64,000 bases of DNA, from NCBI GenBank assembly GCA_026874595.1, contig CM049309.1:54228079-54292078 (forward strand). Reading direction: 5' to 3'. The notes beneath the pieces are model-generated. The model made no database searches. It was not told the origin of the DNA and saw only the letters and a list, made by a program, of their open reading frames with translations. This document shows positions 58,787 through 64,000 of the stretch, piece after piece (the stretch's first letter is position 1; every line of letters begins with the position of its first letter). The position numbers were made by a program, and so were the translations under genes. This stretch comes from Sipunculus nudus. Taxonomy: Eukaryota > Annelida > Sipuncula > Golfingiida > Sipunculidae.

Positions 58787-59494
58787 GGGAACATAGGGGT
58801 AATTTGAGCATATGGTAAATTTGAGCACCCCTGAATAAAAATATTTTGAGAGCAAACGTGCTGCCCTCTGATGATTTTTTGTGGCAAACGCCCGGACGAG
58901 GTTGATGACAGCGAAGGCCGAGACGCTTTAAGACTTGCGAATGAAATTTCCTTTAAAACTATTTAAAGAACATTTTGCTAAATTGTAGATTTATATTGAA
59001 AGTTTCAATTGCACATAAGATGCATTACAACTGAAATATTAATTATCATACCTCACATACATGCAGTGTCTTATTGCTTGTGTTAAAGGGTTATAGTGAA
59101 GGAATATATCGGAACAGGATACAGTCTTTATATAAATGTGAAATATGTCGCTTTGAGGAATATGAGCATGCCTGGCATGGGGTAATATGAGCATATACCT
59201 AACTGGATGTGCCCATATTTCCATAAACACAGGAAAAAAGCAGTTTATACGCAAACAAACGGTAAGAAACTGCTGAATTAGGTTAAATATTTATGTTTAA
59301 GATAAATATTTAAGTTTAAAATATACATTAGACCTCCTTTGTGTTTACGGTCGCTTGAAATCTTAATTTAAGGGAGTTTAAAAAAAACGATAAAGCACAG
59401 GAGAAATAGAATGGCTATTTTGCGAGACAATCTGTGGTGAAGTAGCACCTCTTTTGAGGATGAGACCCCTCTCTGTTCCACGTACAAGGAACGA

Positions 59495-59496
<2 letters not shown>

Positions 59497-59577
<81 letters not shown>

Positions 59578-59580
59578 TAT
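59497..59580. repeat. (TA)n microsatellite
   Basis: About 84 bp of nearly pure AT alternation. Any ORF across it is an artefact. Confidence 0.95.
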
Positions 59581-59925
59581 AATGACAGCTAGTATTAACG
59601 GGACCATCCTTAATTTTAGGTATTAGGGTTCAATTATGGGAATATATGGGAATTCAAATAGGAAAAATGAAGCCAAAAGTCCATAAATTAAAATCTTGAA
59701 CATGTGACAAAATATAAATCTAATGTCCATTCATGTCACTCGAGTAATGGTTTAATAAAATCACATCCACACATCAGGATTCAGTTAGTGACTATGGAGT
59801 ATGAAATATGTTTAAAGTGAAAATAATAACATTAAGGTCACGGGTACTTTGACGAGGGACTGTGTTTGATCAGCTAAAACAGTAACTGTATCTGGAATAG
59901 ATGAAGGTTTAATGTCAAAACAAGT

Positions 59926-60505
59926 GGCCCGTGGGTTATGACGCTCAGCTGAATTACCTACAGTTGACCGACGCCTGCATTAAATATTGATGTTATGATC
60001 TGGTTAAAAATGATTTGATAAAGACCATGAACATATGGGTAGAATGTCTTCAAGGGTACTCAGAGTTTTTGTCCAGTGTCCTCGGAAAATAGGTTACAGT
60101 GATCTTATTTAGTGTTTCCAAATAGATTTTAATATCACCTCTCTGGATGTCAATTATAGCTGCAACGGTGAAGTTATATACCCTATTGCACTGACTGGGT
60201 GCTTAAAAATCATTACTATTAGCTGGCAGAATATAGGTCAACATAACCTAAATTTAGGTTTCTATGGAGATATACCCAAGACTTCCCTCGATGTTATTTT
60301 TGAAGATGCAAGGGCTTACTGATATAGTTGGTACCGATCTGAGTTTCATGGTACTCAGAATAATGTTTTCAGCCCGTTATTCGAATATACATAGGTCACC
60401 GTGACCTAATTTCTGTTTCCCTAGGAGATTTGCCTAGGACTTCTCTGGATGTACAGTTAGAAGTTTCTAGGTGTAACGGTTACGGATTACGATTATTTAC
60501 ACACA
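59926..60505 (-). repeat. Array-bearing repeat element, copy 3, decayed and partial
   Basis: It opens with AACAAGTGGCCCGTGGGTTA and GACGCTCAGCTGA, the same end as copies 1 and 2. Diverged unit blocks follow (ACCTAATTTCTGTTTCC, TAGAAGTTTCTAGGTGTAAC, GGTTACGATT-like). No GGTGGCGCCACC box and no second terminus survive. It lies inside the 58787-62950 element. Confidence 0.6.
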
Positions 60506-61035
60506 GGTTGCCAATCAAGATAAGCCTCGAATGGAACCTTAGTTCCTTGAAATACAATCAGCATATTATAAATATTGGTATATTGTCATATAATTCTTTA
60601 TAGTACCGGTATAGCAAAAATGTGTAATGCAGTGAAACCACTTCGTACTCTACCTGTGGAAAGTTAACCCTCCGATAATGCACGTACAATTCATCTGTAT
60701 GAAAGAGTAGATAAATACATAGGTAGGCCTACATGTAGGTATATGAAGGCCTAAATGTTCGTTGCTTATATTTCTAATACGTTCCTTGATTTATTTTTGG
60801 GTGTAGACTGCTTCTAATATTCATGAGGGGCATATATACATCATCAGTGGCGTCAATTTATCTCCATTGGTGGGGGGGGGGCAATTTATCTTCAAGGTCG
60901 TCGGTCGGGGGTGGGGCAGTTTCTGGGGCAACCTTTTGTTTGTGTGACACATTACCAATATATAAATATTAATAAATATATTTATATATATATATATTCA
61001 TATATATATATAAATATACACACATATATATACAC

Positions 61036-62373
61036 TCTGACAGGTATACTCTGCCAGCAGAAACTTTAATCTAAGGCCATGCTACCCGGAGGTCACAGAG
61101 GTATACACTGACTGCAGATACTCTAATCTATGGTCATGGTACACGATGGTCACAGAGGCATACTCTGACAGCAGTACCTGATCTATGGTCATTGTACCCG
61201 GTGGTCTCAGTGGCATACTCTGACAGCAGAAACTAATCTACGGTCATGGTACCGGGTGGTCACAGAGGCATACTCTGACAGCAGAAACTGATCCTTGATT
61301 AAGGTACCGGGTGGTCACAGAGGCATACTCTGACAGCAGAAACTGATCAATGGACATGGTACCGGGTGGTCACAGTGTACATACTCTGACAGCAGAAACT
61401 CTGGCCTATGGTCATGGTACCGGGTGGTCAAAGAGGTATACTCTGACAGCAGAAACTCTGATCTACGGTCATGGTACCGGGTGGTCACAGAGACATACTC
61501 TGACAGCAGAAACTCTGATCTATGATTATGGTACCGGGTGGTCACAGAGGCATACTCTGACAGCATAAACTGATCTACGGTCATGGTACCGGGTGGTCAC
61601 AGAGACATACTCTGACAGCAGAAACTGATCTATGGTCATGGTACCGGGTGGTCACAGAGACATACTCTGACAGCAGAAACTCTGATCTATGATCATGGTA
61701 CCGGGTGGTCAAAGAGGTATACTCTGACAGCAGAAACTCTGATCTATGATAATGGTACTGGGTGGTCACAGAGGCATACTCTGACAGCAGAAACTCTGAT
61801 CTATGATTATGGTACCAGGTGGTCACAGACATACTCTGACAGCAGAAACTCTGATCTATGATTATGGTACCAGGTGGTCACAGAGACATACTCTGACAGC
61901 AGAAACTCTGATCTATGATTATGGTACCGGGTGGTCACAGAGGCATACTCTGACAGCATAAACTGATCTACGGTCATGGTACCGGGTGGTCACAGAGACA
62001 TACTCTGACAGCAGAAACTGATCTATGGTCATGGTACCGGGTGGTCACAGAGGCATACTCTGACAGCATAAACTGATCTACGGTCATGGTACCGGGTGGT
62101 CACAGAGACATACTCTGACAGCAGAAACTGATCTACGGTCATGGTCCCGGATGGTCACAGACATACTCTGACATCAGAAACTCTGATCTATGATTATGGT
62201 ACCGGGTGGTCACAGAGGCATACTCTGACAGCATAAACTGATCTACGGTCATGGTACCGGGTGGTCACAGAGACATACTCTGACAGCAGAAACTGATCTA
62301 TGGTCATGGTACCGGGTGGTCACAGAGGCATACTCTGATGACAGCAGAAACTCTGATCTATGGTCATGGTATT
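61036..62373. repeat. 55-58-bp minisatellite (about 24 units)
   Basis: The unit contains GATCTATGGTCATGGTACCG, GGTGGTCACAGAGGCATACT and CTGACAGCAGAAACT, with an optional extra CT giving length classes of about 55 and 57-58 bp. Intervals measured at ACCGG are 61251, 61306, 61361 and 61419. Nearly every unit has the palindrome GGTACC. ORFs on both strands here (61315-62515) are repeat translations. Confidence 0.92.
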
Positions 62374-62952
62374 CTGTAGCGGACAAAGGTATCATACTTT
62401 CACGGCCAATAGTAAAATAATAATCCACAGTAGATAAATATACCACAGTTGTATTTACTGGATGCACACACAAGGAAAGGGCGCTGATGGCTGGCAGAAT
62501 ATATTCAATCGCCATCTTTTGTTTACTTTATGAAAGTCGAACTTTATCATGAACACACAGTTGATCTTTATTTTTTTTTTGCACAAAACATTTATAAAAT
62601 TAAGTATACCTTCATATTTATTCGTTTATTTGTTATTTTTTTTAAACATAGTACACTATAGTAATTTATTTAAAACTAAAGCAACAGTGTAAACTAAACA
62701 TTTAACATTTCAGGGCAATATGAGCACATATGCTCATATTACCAAAACAGTAGGGTAATATGAGCACAATTCCAAAATAAAAGATTGGTCCTTATTTTGT
62801 TGAAAACATAAGAGGAACCAATATTTTCTTTATAATGCCTTTCTATGAGACTTTCTCCTTCCAATCAAACCAAAAACATGCTGATAACGGCGATTAATTA
62901 CTTCTACAATGCAAAATTTCTTAAGGTGCTCATATTCCCCCTATGTACCCTA

Positions 62953-63763
62953 TATAAATAAAGTGTACAGTACCTGGATAGCACCACTGTCACAGCGACA
63001 ACAAGTCCTTTATAACGTACAACCTTAGATGAACAGTTCACATAAATCTTAAGAAAAACAGTCCAGTTCATTCACAAAGTCAATCCGTTGTAACCCAAAA
63101 GTGAAGTTCTGATAGGGATCCCAAAGGCAAACTGAAGACTAATTAAAATCAGTTACAAATTCGAAGAAAAGCTATAACTGCCGCAATTATAGGAAAAAGG
63201 TCCACAAACTGACTTACACTCTTCTGTGTCCGCTGGAATATATCTCTCCTCTCTCCCGTCTCTAAAACACAGCCCCCTATTTATAACTTCTCAACCCAAG
63301 CCGAGAACTTTCCATTTCCCGAACAATCCAAAGAACTTTACATGATACACAGTACACACGCGTTACAGGAAACATCTAGAACAAGGACGCTGTGTCTATA
63401 CATGTCAGGGTTCACACGTGAACCCGGCCCGGCTCGGCCAGGCGAGAAAACCCCAGACTAGCATGACCGCTGTGTTTACACGTGGGCCGCACCCGGCCAT
63501 CTAGAACAAGGAACGATGTAGCATAGCAACGCCCAGGGCTTGAGCCAAACACGAATCAGAATGTGCACAGCGCAGAATAAAAGAGACATGTCAACAGCTT
63601 ACAATAAAACAGACATACGTAACACTAAGGGTATTTTTGGTTTCTGAAAAATGGCTTTGGAAAAGGGGATATACATAGACTTAGGCCCGTCTATACTGAA
63701 ACAGCTTTAACTGCACGCTATGACCTCCCGGTGACCTTCCACTCACTCGCGTCGCTGTGAGAA
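62953..63763. other. Right-flank sequence, nothing firm
   Basis: Contains a GC-richer stretch at about 63380-63520 with CACACGTG, CCCGGCCCGGCTCGGCC and a repeated ATCTAGAACAAGGA. It could be a transposon fragment or an upstream region. No ORF of note. Confidence 0.35.
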
Positions 63764-63824
63764 ATGGAAGGATTCTTCACGTTTGGCAAGCTGTCAAACA
63801 CCCAGTTAGTTTGCGCTGGGAAAG
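63764..63824 (+). CDS. Possible first coding exon at the window edge
   Basis: ATG in the context GAGAAATGG, encoding MEGFFTFGKLSNTQLVCAGK, followed directly by AAG|GTAAGA, a strong donor. The following exon would lie beyond the window. I do not recognise the sequence, and it could be part of a transposable element. Confidence 0.2.
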
Positions 63825-64000
63825 GTAAGATCTGATTGGCTTAACGTGTAAACAAATTTAAGTTGTCTATGCAATGCAGACCTGGTAAAAGAATTCTTTT
63901 GGCTCAGCGTGTAAACAATTATGGCCGCTCCCATGACGAACTCGTACGGCACTGCAAGAGAGGAAATATGCAAAGTGGGGGATAATTAACTGATCTCAGG

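Larger units (their letters stand above)
58787..62950. mobile_element. 4.16-kb TIR element with TA target site, no transposase seen
   Basis: The left end GGGAACATAGGGGTAATTTG and the right end in reverse complement, GGGTACATAGGGGGAATATG, both continue into AGCA and are bordered outside by TA (58785-58786; 62951-62952). Related sub-terminal sequence (GGGTAATATGAGCA) repeats inside both ends: near 58812 and 59180 on the left, 62710-62770 on the right. The interior holds a (TA)n tract, a decayed array-element copy and a minisatellite, but no transposase ORF. TA duplication and the TIR style suggest a Tc1/mariner/pogo-type non-autonomous element, perhaps swollen by later insertions. Confidence 0.6.

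Noticed and set aside
59368-59607. Ile-Tyr repeat ORF, and the same at 39873-40088
   Set aside because: Pure translation of (TA)n microsatellites.
61315-62515. Three long ORFs (both strands) with repeating LLSEY.SVTTRYHDHRSE-type sequence
   Set aside because: They follow the 55-58-bp minisatellite period, change frame with unit length and have no start context; not a repeat protein.

Overview
This is an AT-rich animal nuclear window with long introns, GT-AG splicing and dense repeats. The gene content (NRBP, SAS-6 and a syncollin-like secreted protein) and the repeat families (337-bp tandem-array elements ending in AGCTCAGCTGACTG, a CR1/Rex-like LINE with a TATC tail, many TA-flanked MITEs) suggest a lophotrochozoan, most likely a mollusc. 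That assignment is an inference from pattern memory; no search was possible.

Three protein-coding genes are supported. (1) At 320-15192 on the + strand are the last eight coding exons of a nuclear receptor-binding protein (NRBP1-type pseudokinase). The 5' half of the gene lies upstream of the window. One 9.35-kb intron carries a 2.2-kb repeat element and a second, CAGGTR-rich repeat field. (2) At 24838-40705 on the - strand is a complete 15-exon SAS-6 (SASS6) centriole cartwheel gene. My exon model joins without a frameshift into 694 residues plus stop; one intron uses a GC-AG junction. (3) At 48190-52205 on the - strand is a two-exon, 142-residue secreted syncollin-like protein. Its coding sequence lies in one exon, and an untranslated first exon sits behind a TATA box and a CRE palindrome.

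NRBP and SASS6 converge tail to tail. The 9.6 kb between them holds 3'UTR sequence, a 929-bp TIR element (19177-20105) and a 38-bp minisatellite (21844-22805). SASS6 intron 4 (34768-38814) is packed with three tandem-repeat fields. Upstream of SASS6 lie a 406-bp MITE and a decayed, internally deleted non-LTR retrotransposon (42432-44668). The syncollin-like intron holds a second copy of the 337-bp-array element in the opposite orientation, and a nearly perfect 143-bp tandem duplication. From about 52.3 kb to the end I see no convincing gene. A 4.16-kb element (58787-62950) with TIRs and TA target sites carries a third, decayed array-element copy and a 55-58-bp minisatellite, but no transposase.

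The most unusual signal is a 12-bp palindrome, GGTGGCGCCACC. It recurs once per unit in two otherwise dissimilar tandem-repeat families (3.8-6.0 kb with 49.0-50.6 kb, and 35.5-36.8 kb). It stays recognisable where its flanks differ, and several decayed copies differ only by the CG-to-CA change expected of methyl-CpG loss.
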